From positions 368,357,902 through 368,421,901 of the forward strand of contig CM053028.1 of the NCBI GenBank assembly GCA_028564925.1: DNA of 64,000 nucleotides, given 5' to 3'. Under the pieces are notes generated by a model. The model ran no database searches. It saw only the letters and a list, made by a program, of their open reading frames with translations, and had not been told where the DNA came from. Shown piece by piece: positions 44,607-53,865 of this stretch; positions within the stretch are counted from its first letter, which is position 1; each line of letters opens with the position of its first letter. The stretch is from Lithobates sylvaticus (Eukaryota; Chordata; Amphibia; Anura; Ranidae). A program made the position numbers and the translations under genes.

Positions 44607-46232
44607 TGCCTTGCGAAAGTATTCGGCCCCCTTGAACTTTTCAACCTTTTGCCACATTTCAGGCTTCAAACATAAAGATATAAACTTTTAATTTTTTGTG
44701 AAGAATCACCAACAAGTGGGACACAATTGTGAAGTGGAATGAAATCTATTGGATTTTTGAAACTTTTTTAACTAATAAAAAAATGAAAAGTGGGGCGTGC
44801 AAAATTATTTGGCCCCCTTGCGTTAATACTTTGTAGAGCCACCTTTTGCTGCGATTACAACTGCAAGTCGCTTGTCAAGTCTCTATCAGTTTTGCACATC
44901 GAGAGACTGAAATTCTTGCCCATTCTTCCTTGCAAAACAGCTCGAGCTGAGTGAGGTTGGATGGAGAGCGTTTGTGAACAGCAGTTTTCAGCTCTTTCCA
45001 CAGATTCTCAATTGGATTCCGGTCTGGACTTTGACTTGGCCATTCTAACACCTGGATACGTTTATTTGTGAACCATTCCTTTGTAGATTTTGCTGTATGT
45101 TTGGGATCATTGTCTTGTTGGAAGATAAATCTCCGTCCCAGTCTCAGGTCTTTTGCAGACTCCAACAGGTTTTCATCCAGAATGGTCCTGTATTTGGCTG
45201 CATCCATCTTCCCCTCAATTTTAACCATCTTCCCTGTCCCTGCTGAAGAAAAGCAGGCCCAAACCATGATGCTGCCACCACCATGTTTGACAGTGGGGAT
45301 GGTGTGTTGAGGGTGATGAGCTGTGTTGCTTTTACGCCAAACATATCGTTTTGCATTGTGGCCAAAAAGTTTGATTTTGGTTTCATCGGACCAGAGCACC
45401 TTCTTCCACATGTTTGGTGTGTCTCCCAGGTGGCTTGTGGCAAACTTTAGATGAGACTTTTTATGGATATCTTTGAGAAATGGCTTTCTTCTTGCCACTC
45501 TTCCATAAAGGCCAGATTTGTGCAGTGTACAACTGATTGTTGTCCTATGGACAGACTCTCCCACCTCAGCTGTAGTTCTCTGCAGTTCATCCACAGTGAT
45601 CATGGGCCTCTTGGCTGCATCTCTGATCAGTCTTCTCCTTGTCTGAGCTGAAAGTTTAGAGGGACAGCCAGGTCTTGGTAGATTTGCAGTGGTCTGATAC
45701 TCCTTCCATTTCAAAATGATCGCTTGCACAGTGCTCCTTGAGATGTTTAAGGCTTGGGAAATCTTTTTGTATCCAAATCCGGCTTTAAACTTCTCCACAA
45801 CAGTATTACGGACCTGCCTGGTGTGTTCCTTGGTCTTCATGATGCTCTCTGCGCTTTCAACAGAACCCTGAGACTATAACAGAGCAGGTGCATTTATACA
45901 GAGACTTGATTACACACAGGTGGATTCTATTTATCACCATCAGTCATTTAGGACAACATTGGATCATTCAGAGATCCTCGCTGAACTTCTGGAGTGAGTT
46001 TGCTGCACTGAAAGTAAAGGGGCCGAATAATTTTGCACGCACCACTTTTCAGTTTTTTTTTTTGCTAAAAAAGTTTAAAATATCCAATAGATTTCGTTCC
46101 ACTTCACAATTGTGTCCCACTTGTTGGTGATTCTTCACAAAAAATTTTAATTTTATATCTTTATGTTTGAAGCCTGAAATGTGGCAAAAGGTTGAAAAGT
46201 TCAAGGGGGCCGAATACTTTCGCAAGGCACTG
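44604..46232 (-). mobile_element. Near-complete Tc1/mariner element (1629 bp)
   Basis: CAGTGCCTTGCGAAAGTATT at left and the exact inverse at right, with TA on both sides inside an AT microsatellite. Inverted repeats of about 200 bp have a second matched block (ATTTGGCCCCCTTG / GGGGCCGAATAAT) at their inner ends, the IR/DR-type layout of Tc1 elements. The transposase is on the minus strand. It is the best preserved DNA transposon in the window. Confidence 0.95.
44875..45840 (-). CDS. Tc1 transposase, 321 aa, DD34E, C-terminus altered
   Basis: Cut-and-paste transposase binding its own terminal repeats. Starts MKTKEHTRQVRNTVVEKF. A paired-like double helix-turn-helix occupies about 1-110 (SQALNISRSTVQAIILKW; VHRTTISCTLHKSGLYGR). 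The catalytic domain has Asp152 (WSDETKI), Asp243 (QQDNDPKHT) and Glu278 (NPIENLW), with 34 residues between the last two. HGGGSIMVW at 186-194 is the usual glycine-rich box. The frame ends ..CAKLIET. In the sister copy at 25.5 kb the corresponding DNA continues with KRLAAVIATKGGSTKY, so a small deletion here appears to have removed about 16 C-terminal residues. All else is uninterrupted, so it inserted recently. Activity unknown. Confidence 0.93.
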   Translation of the reverse strand: MKTKEHTRQVRNTVVEKFKAGFGYKKISQALNISRSTVQAIILKWKEYQTTANLPRPGCPSKLSAQTRRRLIRDAAKRPMITVDELQRTTAEVGESVHRTTISCTLHKSGLYGRVARRKPFLKDIHKKSHLKFATSHLGDTPNMWKKVLWSDETKIKLFGHNAKRYVWRKSNTAHHPQHTIPTVKHGGGSIMVWACFSSAGTGKMVKIEGKMDAAKYRTILDENLLESAKDLRLGRRFIFQQDNDPKHTAKSTKEWFTNKRIQVLEWPSQSPDRNPIENLWKELKTAVHKRSPSNLTQLELFCKEEWARISVSRCAKLIET

Positions 46233-46801
46233 TATATATATTCTGGACTGTATATAGGCACACTGCCTTTGGCCAATTATGTCTCTCTTGGCAGAGCACA
46301 CTGTGATTGGCCAAAGCATGCAGGTCCGGTGCATGTTTTGGCCAATCATCATACTCTTGATCTCAAACTCGCAGTGCATTATGGGGTTTTCCGCAGCGCT
46401 CTAATTTCCCACGAACGCTCCATATGTTCGCTTAGTTTTAGAACAAACGAACACCCAATGTTCGAATCGAACTTATGTTCGTCTCGAACCGCTGGCTCAT
46501 CCCTACTGACAACAAGGGCATGATTGACTGGAGGACTTGCTAGCATGTTTTCTATTGCACATAACACTTGAACATCTCCTACCCTCCTGTTTTTCTGTAC
46601 TGGTTGTACTACCACCCTTACTAGTATGTACATGACACTTTTGGATTTGCCTTCATCCCCTTAAATACCAGAGGTAACCCTGCTTCATGTGTAAGCCCCC
46701 GTTGTATAAGCTGTTCTATAATGATGATGCACGGCATAGGATACCATGTTGTTTCATTCTTTCTTTTTGTTCTAATGTCCATGACTGGTTATGATAGTTT
46801 A

Positions 46802-48322
46802 CAGTGAGGGAAAAAAGGATTTGACCCATGCTGATTTTGTGCATTTGCCCACTGACAAAAAAATTATCAGTCTATACAGAATAACAACAAAAATATCCAG
46901 AAAACCGCATTTCAAAAAAGTTATAAATTGATTTGCATTTTAATGAGTGAAATAAGTATTTCATCCCCTATCAATCGGCAAGATTTCTGGCTCCTAGGTG
47001 TCTTCTATACAGGTAACGAGCTGAGATTAGGAGCACTCTCTTAAAGAAAGTACGCCTAATCTCAGCTTGTTACCTGTATAAAAGACTCCTGTCCACAGAA
47101 GCAATCCGATTTCAACCTCTCCACCATGGCCAAGACCAAAATGCTGTCCAAGGATGTCAGGGACAAGGTTGTAGACCTACACAAGGCTGGGATGGGCTAC
47201 AAGACCATTGCCAAGCAGCTTGGTGAGAGGGCGACAACAGTTGATGCGATTATTCACAAATGGAAAAAACACAAAATAACTGTCAATCTCCCTCGTTCTG
47301 GGGCTCCATGCAAGATCTCACCTCGTGGAGTTTCAATGATTATGAGAATGGTGAAGAATGAGCCCAGAACTACACAGGGGAATCTTGTCAATGATCTCAA
47401 GGCAGCTGGGACCCTATCACCAAGAAAACAATAACACACTACGCCATGAAGGACTGAAATCCTGCAGCGCCTGCAAGGTCCCCCTGCTCAAAAAAAGCAC
47501 ATGTACAGGCCTGTCTGAAGTTTGCTAATGAACATCTGAATGATTCAGAGGAGAACTGGGTGAAAGTGTTGTGGTCAGATGAGACCAAAATTGAGCTCTT
47601 TGGCATCAACTTAACTTGCAGTGTTTGGAGGAAGAGGAATGCTGCCTATGACCCAAAGAACACCATCCCCACCATTAAACAGGGAGTTGGAAACATTATG
47701 CTTTGGGGGTGTTTTTCTGCTAAGGGGACAGGACAACTTCACTGCATCAAAGGGACGATGGACGGGGCCATGTACAGTCAAATCTTGGGTGAGAACCTCC
47801 TTCCCTCAGCCAGGGCATTGAAACTGGGTCGTGGATGGGTATGCCAGCATGACAATGACCCAAAACACAGCCAAGGCAACAAAGGAGTTGCTCAAGAAAA
47901 AGCACATTAAGGTCCTGGAGTGGTATAGCCAGTCTCCAGACCTTAATCCCTTAGAAAATATGTGGAGGGAGCTGAAGGTTTGAAACCTTAACGGCTTGCA
48001 GAGGATCTGAAAAGAGGAGTGGGACAAAATCCCTCTTGAGATGTGTGCAAACCTCGTGGCCAACTACAAGAAACATCTGACCTCTGTGATTGCCAACTAG
48101 GGTTTTGCCACCAAGTACTAAGTCATGAAGGGGTAATTTCACTCATTAAAATGCAAATCAATTTATAACTTTTTTGAAATGCATTTTTCTGGATATTTTT
48201 GTTGTTATACTGTCTCTCACTGTTAAAATAAACCCACCATTAAAATTATAGACTGATCATTTATTTGTCAGTGGGCAAACATACAAAATCAGCAGGGGAT
48301 CAAATACTTTTTTCCCTCACTG
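46802..48322 (+). mobile_element. Tc1/mariner element (1521 bp), different subfamily
   Basis: CAGTGAGGGAAAAAAGGATT at left and the inverse AATACTTTTTTCCCTCACTG at right, with TA at 46800-46801 and 48323-48324. Long inverted repeats share ATTTGCCCACTGACAAA and AATTGATTTGCATTTTAATG. Its transposase differs clearly from that of the 44.6-kb copy. Confidence 0.93.
47126..48100 (+). pseudogene. Tc1 transposase pseudogene
   Basis: [20 protein letters not shown] opens a good frame through the DNA-binding domain ([23 protein letters not shown]) to about 47430, where the frame shifts. The catalytic part resumes at 47560 with [13 protein letters not shown] and reaches [12 protein letters not shown] (Asp-1 and Asp-2 present) before shifting again near 47880. 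The Glu region (SPDLNPLEN) is readable in a third frame near 47935-47960. At least three disruptions, so non-functional. Confidence 0.9.
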
Positions 48323-48894
48323 TATTTAAAACAGAAAACTGTCATGTCATGCTGTTGTATATTGTTATATATATATTGTTGTAATTTTTTTTTTTAAAAG
48401 TCAGCAGCTACAAACACTGTAGCTGCTGACTTTTAATAAGGACACTTACCTGTCCAGTGATCCCACAATGTCGGCCTGCCGGCGCCTCCATCTTATCGAA
48501 GGGAAACAGGCAGTGGAGCCTTGCGGCTTCACTGCCTGTTTCCTACAGCGCATGCGCAAGTCGCGCGGCGCTTTGTGAATGGCCCCATTCTTTTCTGGGA
48601 CACACACATGTCCCAGAAGGCAACGGGGCCACTCACAGAAGAGGAGGAAGCACCGTGGAATAGGAAGAGGCAGAATAGGTAAAAAGTGCCTAGCAACAGC
48701 GGTTTCAGGTAAGTGAAAACATTACATTTTTTGTTATTTATTTTTTCAGATTATTAACCACTACGCGCCCGCGCTATAGCCGAAAGATGGCTGCAGCGCA
48801 GACGCTCCCTGCTGGGAGGACGTCCCTTCCTGAGAGCGCGCAACGGGGAAGTTCTGTGCTGCCCGTGTCCGTCGGACACAGCCGGTCACAGATC

Positions 48895-48994
48895 GCTGTA
48901 AACGGCCAATCACAGCGGCCGTTTACAGCGAGATCGGGCTTTCCTATGAGAGATGATCTCATATGTTTGCATATGCAAACATATGAGATCATCT
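48895..48994. repeat. Stem-loop followed by a perfect 44-bp palindrome
   Basis: GCTGTAAACGGCC / GGCCGTTTACAGC (48895-48929) forms a stem with a short loop. Directly downstream, 48951-48994 is perfectly self-complementary with no spacer: the half-site AGATGATCTCATATGTTTGC plus AT, then its inverse. Other family copies have unrelated hairpins at the matching place. Confidence 0.9.
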
Positions 48995-49099
48995 ATCAGT
49001 GCCGCTCTGCCTCCTCACACAGACAGCGTGTGAGGAGGGAGAGAGGAACGGCGCCGGTGCGCTGTAAGTAAAAAATAAAAAAATAAAGTGATCTGTCCC

Positions 49100-49830
49100 C
49101 GCTGCCATCCTGTCACCAGTACCACCTGTCCCCGCTGCCACCTGTCATCAGTACCACCTGTCCCCAGTACCACCTGTCCCCAGAGTGCCATCCGTGCCAT
49201 CTGCCAGTGCCACCTGTCCCCAGTACCACCTGTCCCCAGTGCCATCTGTGCCATCTGCCAGTGCCACCTGTCCCCAGTGCCACCTGTCCCCAGTGCCATC
49301 TGTCATCAGTGCCACGTCAGTGCCACATCAGTGCCATCTGTCATCAGTGCCACGTCGGTGCCATCTGTCATCAGTGCCATATCAGTGCCACGTGTCATCA
49401 GTGCCACGTCAGTGCCATCTGTCATCAGTGCCACGTATCAGTGCCATCTGTCAAAAGTGCCACCTGTCAGTGTCACGTGCCGTCTGTTATCAGTGGCACG
49501 TGTCATCAATGCCACGTATCAGTGCCATCTGTCATCAGTGTCACGTGTCATCAGTGCCACGTATCGGTGCCATCTGTCATCAGTGCCACGTATTAGTGCC
49601 ACATGATATCAGTGCCACGTATAAGTGCCATCTGTCAGCAGTGCCACATATTAGTGCCATCTGTCAGTGTCACGTGTCATCAGTGCCCCCGTATTAGTGC
49701 CATCTGTCATCAGTGTCACGTGTCATCAGTGCCCCGTATTAGTGCCATCTGTCATCAGTGCCACATCAGTGTCACGTGTCATCAGTGCCACCTGTCATCA
49801 GTGCCACGTCAGTGTCACGTGTCATTGTCC
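49100..49830 (+). repeat. Minisatellite GTGCCAC(N)TGTC
   Basis: Two zones: about 49100-49300 built on CAGTGCCACCTGTCCC, and about 49300-49830 built on GTCATCAGTGCCACGT with many length variants. Because ATG-free units keep several frames open, long histidine/serine/cysteine-rich frames appear; they are not genes. Confidence 0.92.
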
Positions 49831-50854
49831 TGGTGCTCCAGGGCCTTCAAAAGTGTACTAGGTAGTCAACAATTTAGATGTGTAATTTATGCTCCTAGAA
49901 CACGTGATGCTGCTCCCTGCATTTTGGGCCTCTCTAAGTGGCCAGGCTGTGTAAAAGTCCCACATATGTGGTATCGTAATACTCAGGAGGAGTAGCAGAA
50001 TTTATTTTGGGGTGTCATTTGTGGTATACACATGCCATGTGAGAGAAATAACCTATTACAATGGCAATTTTGTGGAAAAAAATAAAAAATAAAAAAATAA
50101 TTCATTTTGCAAAGAATTGTGGGAAAAAAATGACAACATCAAAAAGCTCTCCATGCCTCTTACTAAATACCTTGGAATGTCTACTTTCAAAAAAGGGGTC
50201 ATTTGGGGGATATTTGTACTTTCCTGGCTTGTTCAAGTCACAAGAAATGAGATAGGTCACCAGTGCATCAGATGTGATCAATTTTGTATGATTTGCACCA
50301 GAGTTTGTAGAGTCTGTAACTTTCACAAAGACAAAAACTATTTCCACTAATTTGGGTTATTTTTACCAAAGATATGTGGCAGTATAAATTGTGGCCAAAA
50401 TTTATAAAGAAAAATTAATAATTTGCTAAATTTTATCACAGAAACAAAGAAAAATGCGTTTTTTTTTCAAAATTTTCGGTCTTTTTTCATTTATAGCGCA
50501 AAAAAAAAAAAACCCAGAGGTGATCAAATACCACTAAAAGAAAGCTCTATTTGTGGGAAAAAAAGGACAAAAAAATCATTTGGGTTCAGTGTTGCATGAC
50601 TGAGTAATTGTCATTCAAAGTGTGAGAGCACCGAAAGCTGAAAATTGGTCTGGGCAGGAAGGGTGTTTAAGTGCCCAGTAAGCAAGCGGTTAATGCTTTT
50701 TTTTTTTTGGGTGGCCCTCCACTTTAATACACATGTTTGCCTCATAATGAATTATAGCACTGAGTTTAATAAAAATAGACCTCAGTGTGCAGCCCAGACT
50801 TTAACTTAGGGAGTAACCAAAACTGCAGTGTTTATCCTCATGACACATCACAGG

Positions 50855-51636
50855 AAGCACCTCCATGGTTAAAAAGAGGACAGAATTAAAATTAGACTTG
50901 GGAAACTTAACATTACTAAATCTCTGGGACCAGATGGCTTGCATTCCGAGGGTACTTAGGGAACTCAGTCAAGTAATTGTCAGACCTTTGTTCCTAATTT
51001 TTACTGACAGTCTACTGACTGGAATGGCACCAGCTGATTGGAGAAAAGCCAATATAGCACCAATATTTAAAAAGGGCCCAAAATACATTCCTGGGAATTA
51101 CAGACCAGTTAGCCTAACATCAATGGTATGCAAGCTCTTGGAGGGGATGATAAGGGATTATATACATGATTTTAGTAATGAGAACGGTATCATTAGCAGT
51201 AATCGTCATGGATTCACGAAGAATCCTTCTTGCCAAACCAATCTATTAACTTTCTATGAGGAGGTGAGTTGCCATCCAGATAAAGGAAGGCCCATAGACG
51301 TGGTGTATCTGTATTTTGCAAAAGCATTTGACAGTTCCCCATAAACGTTTACTGTACAAAATAAGGTCCATTGGCATGGACCATAGGGTGAGTACATGGA
51401 TTGAAAACTGGCTACAAGGGCGAGTTCAGAGGGTGGTGATAAATGGGGAGTACTCGGAATGGTCAGGGGTGGGTAGTGGGGTTTTTTCCAGGGTTCTGTG
51501 CTGGGACCAATCCTATTTAATTTGTTCATAAACGACCTGGAGGATGGGGTAAACAGTTCAATCTCTGTATTTGTGGATGATACTAGAATCAGTAAGAGAC
51601 AAGGTGATTTCCTCTAGAATCCACAAAAGCCTCACA
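50855..51636 (+). pseudogene. CR1 LINE reverse transcriptase fragment
   Basis: Frame 50865-51344 reads LWDQMACIPRVLRELSQ, then GMAPADWRKANIAPIFKK, NYRPVSLTSMVCKLLEG, GFTKNPSCQTNLLTFYEEV, DVVYLYFAKAFDS. This is the order of CR1 RT blocks (GPDGLHPRVLKEL, PxDWKxAxVxPIFKKG, YRPVSLTS, DVxYLDFSKAFD). A frameshift near 51340 is followed by LLYKIRSIG and WIENWLQGR; after another, SVLGPILFNLFINDLEDG and FVDDT (F-A-D-D with Ala replaced by Val). It stops at 51636 where the hAT derivative begins. Confidence 0.88.
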
Positions 51637-52259
51637 GGGATGAGCCCTTGTGAACACCCCCGGGTTCGGCTCGCACCAGAAGCCGCGAACGGACCTAAAG
51701 TCCGTGCAAGCTTTAGAACCCTATTAGTTATAATGGATGCGAACGTTCGAAATCAAAAGTGCTAATTTTAAAGGCTAATATGCATGTTATTGTCATAAAA
51801 AGTGTTTGGGGACCTGGGTCCTGCCCCAGGGGACATATATCAATGCAATTTTTTTTTTTTTTTTAAAACGGCCGTTTTCTCAGGAGCAGTGATTTTAATA
51901 ATGCTTAAATTGAAACAATAAAAGTGTAATATTCCTTTAAATTTCGTACCTGGGGGGGTGTCTATAGTATGCATGTAAAGGGGCGCATGTTTCCTGTGCT
52001 TAGAACTGTCCCTGCAAAAAGTGTAATTTTTGCAGGAAAGAAAGCTATTTAAAATCACTCGCAGCTAATGTGAATTGACGGCTCCCGTAACACAAAGAAC
52101 AGTCATTCATTGAAAGTCATTCATAAAAAAAAAGTCATTGATAAAAAATAAAAAAAAATTAAAAAAAAAAGCGTAGGGGTCCCCCCAAATTCAATAACCA
52201 GGCCCTTCAGGTCTGGGATGGACATGCCCTCAACATTGTGAGCATGCTTTGGGGGTCTG

Positions 52260-53139
52260 ACAAGGGGACCCCCAGATCCCGCCCCCCCTGTGTGAAATGG
52301 TAAGGGGGTACAAGAGTACCCCTACCATTTCACCAAAAAAGTGTCAAAAATTGTAAAAATGACAGGAGGCGGTCTTTGACAATTCCTTTATTAAAATCTT
52401 CTTTCTTCTTTCTTCATCCTTCGGTTTCTTCATCTTCTCCTTCCGTCATCTTCTTCCATCTTCTTCTTCCATTTTCTTCTTCCTCCGATCCGCTTCTTCT
52501 TGCGCTGGTCTTCTCGTCCTTCTCGTCCGGCATCTTCTTCCATGGCGTCGGCATCTGTTCTTCTGTCGGGCCGCTCCTCGCAATAGGAGGCTCCCGCTGT
52601 GTGAGGCTTCGCTCCGTCTGACAGGTCTTTTATAACGGAGGGCACCTGGTGACGCCGCCCCCCTCTGACGTCATGGAGAAAGCCATAGGGAATTCCCCAT
52701 GACGTCCCAGTGCGTCAGAGGGGGCGGGGTCACCAGGTGCCCTCCATTATAAAAGACCTGTCAGACGCAGCAAAGCCTCACACAGCGGGAGCCTTCCATT
52801 GCGAGGAGTGGCCCAAGAAGAGACACCGACGCCGACACCATGGAAGAAGATGCCGGACGAGAAGGACGAGAAGACCAGCGCAAGAAGAAGCGGATCGGAG
52901 GAAGAAGATGATGGAAGAAGAAGATGGAAGAAGATGCCGAAATGAGAAGATGAAGAAACCGAAGGATGAAGAAAGGAAGACCAGAAGAAAGAAGAAAGAA
53001 GATTTTAATAAAGGAATTGTCAAAGACCGTCTCCTGTCATTTTTACAATTTTTTACACTTTTTTGGTGAAATGGTAGGGGTACTTTTGTACCCCCTTACC
53101 ATTTCACACAGGGGGGGCGGGATCTGGGGGTCCCCTTGT
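52260..53139. repeat. Large palindrome (880 bp) within the hAT derivative
   Basis: Begins ACAAGGGGACCCCCAGATCC and ends with the inverse GGATCTGGGGGTCCCCTTGT. Arms pair over nearly the full length, centre about 52695. Outward from the centre each arm has a GC-box (GGGGGCGGGG, 52720-52729), TATAAAAG (52748-52755 plus; mirror 52627-52634 minus), an ATG in CACCATGG context (52840-52842 on plus) opening MEEDAGREGREDQRKKKR, a GAA-rich tract, and AATAAA near 53006 (mirror near 52390). The layout matches the 29.76-30.56 kb palindrome although the arm sequences differ. Confidence 0.88.
52627..52755. promoter_or_regulatory. Divergent promoter-like centre of the second palindrome
   Basis: TGACGTCA, a full CRE, at 52666-52673; GGGGGCGGGG at 52720-52729 with a mirror at about 52655-52664; TATAAAAG at 52748-52755 and on the minus strand at 52627-52634. 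Seen directly; promoter activity is inferred. Confidence 0.45.
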
Positions 53140-53142
53140 TAA

Positions 53143-53390
53143 AGGGGGCTTCCAGATTCCGATAAGCCCCCCGCCCGCAGACCCCCACAACCACCGGGCA
53201 CGGTTGTGGGGATGAGGCCCTTGTCCTCATCAACATGGGGACAAGGTGCTTTGGGGGGGACCCCAAAGCACCCTCCCAATGTTGAGGGCATGTGGCCTGG
53301 TACGGTTCAGGCGGGAGGGGGGGCCACTCTCGTCCCCCCCTCCTTTCCTGCGGCCTGCCAGGTTGCGTGCTCGGATAAGGGTCTGGTATG
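53143..53390 (+). repeat. Shared cassette block, copy in the hAT derivative
   Basis: GATAAGCCCCCCGCCCGCAG followed by CTTGTCCTCATCAACATGGG, as at 30561-30810. A partial extra copy lies at 53781-53880. Confidence 0.8.
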
Positions 53391-53865
53391 GATTTTATGG
53401 GGGACCCCACGCCATTTTTTTTGGCTAGGGTTCCCCTTAAAATCCATCCCAGACCTCAAGGGTCTGGTATGGATTTTGAGGGGGACCCTACGCCATTTTT
53501 TTTTTTTTTTTGTCTGGGGTCCCCCTTAATATCCATCCCAGACCTGAAGGGCCTGGTTATTGAATTTGGGGGGACCCCTACGCTTTTTTTTTTATCAATG
53601 ACTTCAATGAATGACTGTTCTCTGTATTACGGATCCAACAATTCATTTGCCGGCAATAGCTGCGAGTGATTTTAAATAGTTTTTTTTTCCTGCAAAAATG
53701 ACACTGCAGGAACAGTTCTCTATATTAGATATACTGAATCTCGAATCATTCGAAGCATTCGTTATATCCGCTATTATAGCCCCCCACCAGCAGACCCCCA
53801 CAACCACCGGCCAGGGTTGTGGGGAAGAGGCCCTTGTCCTCATCAACATGGGGACAAGGTGCTTT

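Larger units (their letters stand above)
41280..46505 (-). mobile_element. Degraded hAT element with BED finger, interrupted by Tc1
   Basis: Left end TAGGTATGAGTTGAACA; the right end, inverted, reads TAGGGATGAGCCAGCGG. The flanking octamers CTCACAAT (41272-41279) and CTGACAAC (46506-46513) agree at six of eight bases, fitting an old 8-bp hAT duplication. The minus strand carries BED-finger and catalytic-region remnants of a hAT transposase. Other contents: a decayed arm and the shared cassette block (41460-42395), a minisatellite inside the gene (42695-43160), a stem-loop (43236-43304), AT microsatellites and a Tc1 (44604-46232). The derivative at 51637 shares the left-end region. Confidence 0.75.
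48758..50689 (+). mobile_element. TTAA element (1932 bp) with minisatellite and palindrome
   Basis: Flanked by TTAA at 48754-48757 and 50690-50693. The sister MITE at 39 kb shows one TTAA at the same point, proving a TTAA duplication. Left end CCACTACGCGCCCGCGC; right end inverted CCGCTTGCTTACTGGGCAC. Contents in order: GC-rich head with stem-loop and 44-bp palindrome, a 730-bp minisatellite, a 430-bp AT-rich part, and a tail (CCAGAGGTGATCAAATACC, GAAAGCTCTATTTGTGGG) shared with 32084-33025. No transposase gene. Confidence 0.85.
48385..50723. mobile_element. TTAA-target MITE split by a second TTAA element
   Basis: AAAAGTCAGCAGCTAC / GTAGCTGCTGACTTTT hairpin and a GC-rich middle to 48753, then after the insertion TGCTTTTTTTTTTTTGGGTG and CCCTCCACT TTAA (50724-50727). 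The two outer parts line up end to end with 39310-39794. The left terminus is not clean. Confidence 0.8.
51637..53865 (+). mobile_element. Non-autonomous hAT derivative containing a giant palindrome
   Basis: Starts CAGGGATGAGC, like the hAT at 41280-46505, and shares its next about 400 bp. Outer arms 52000-52220 and 53539-53720 are inverted repeats of one another (for example GCGTAGGGGTCCCCCCAAAT at 52172 against its inverse near 53567). Inside them lie the 52260-53139 palindrome and the cassette block. The right hAT end is missing; the element gives way to the cassette block repeat (53781-53880) and the Gypsy fossil. Confidence 0.65.

Noticed and set aside
44331-44669. Frame with a long Tyr-Ile repeat
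   Set aside because: It is the AT microsatellite read in one frame.
49088-49995. Frames of 129-172 codons rich in Ser, Cys, His and Val
   Set aside because: Translation of the GTGCCAC minisatellite in all three frames; no domain.
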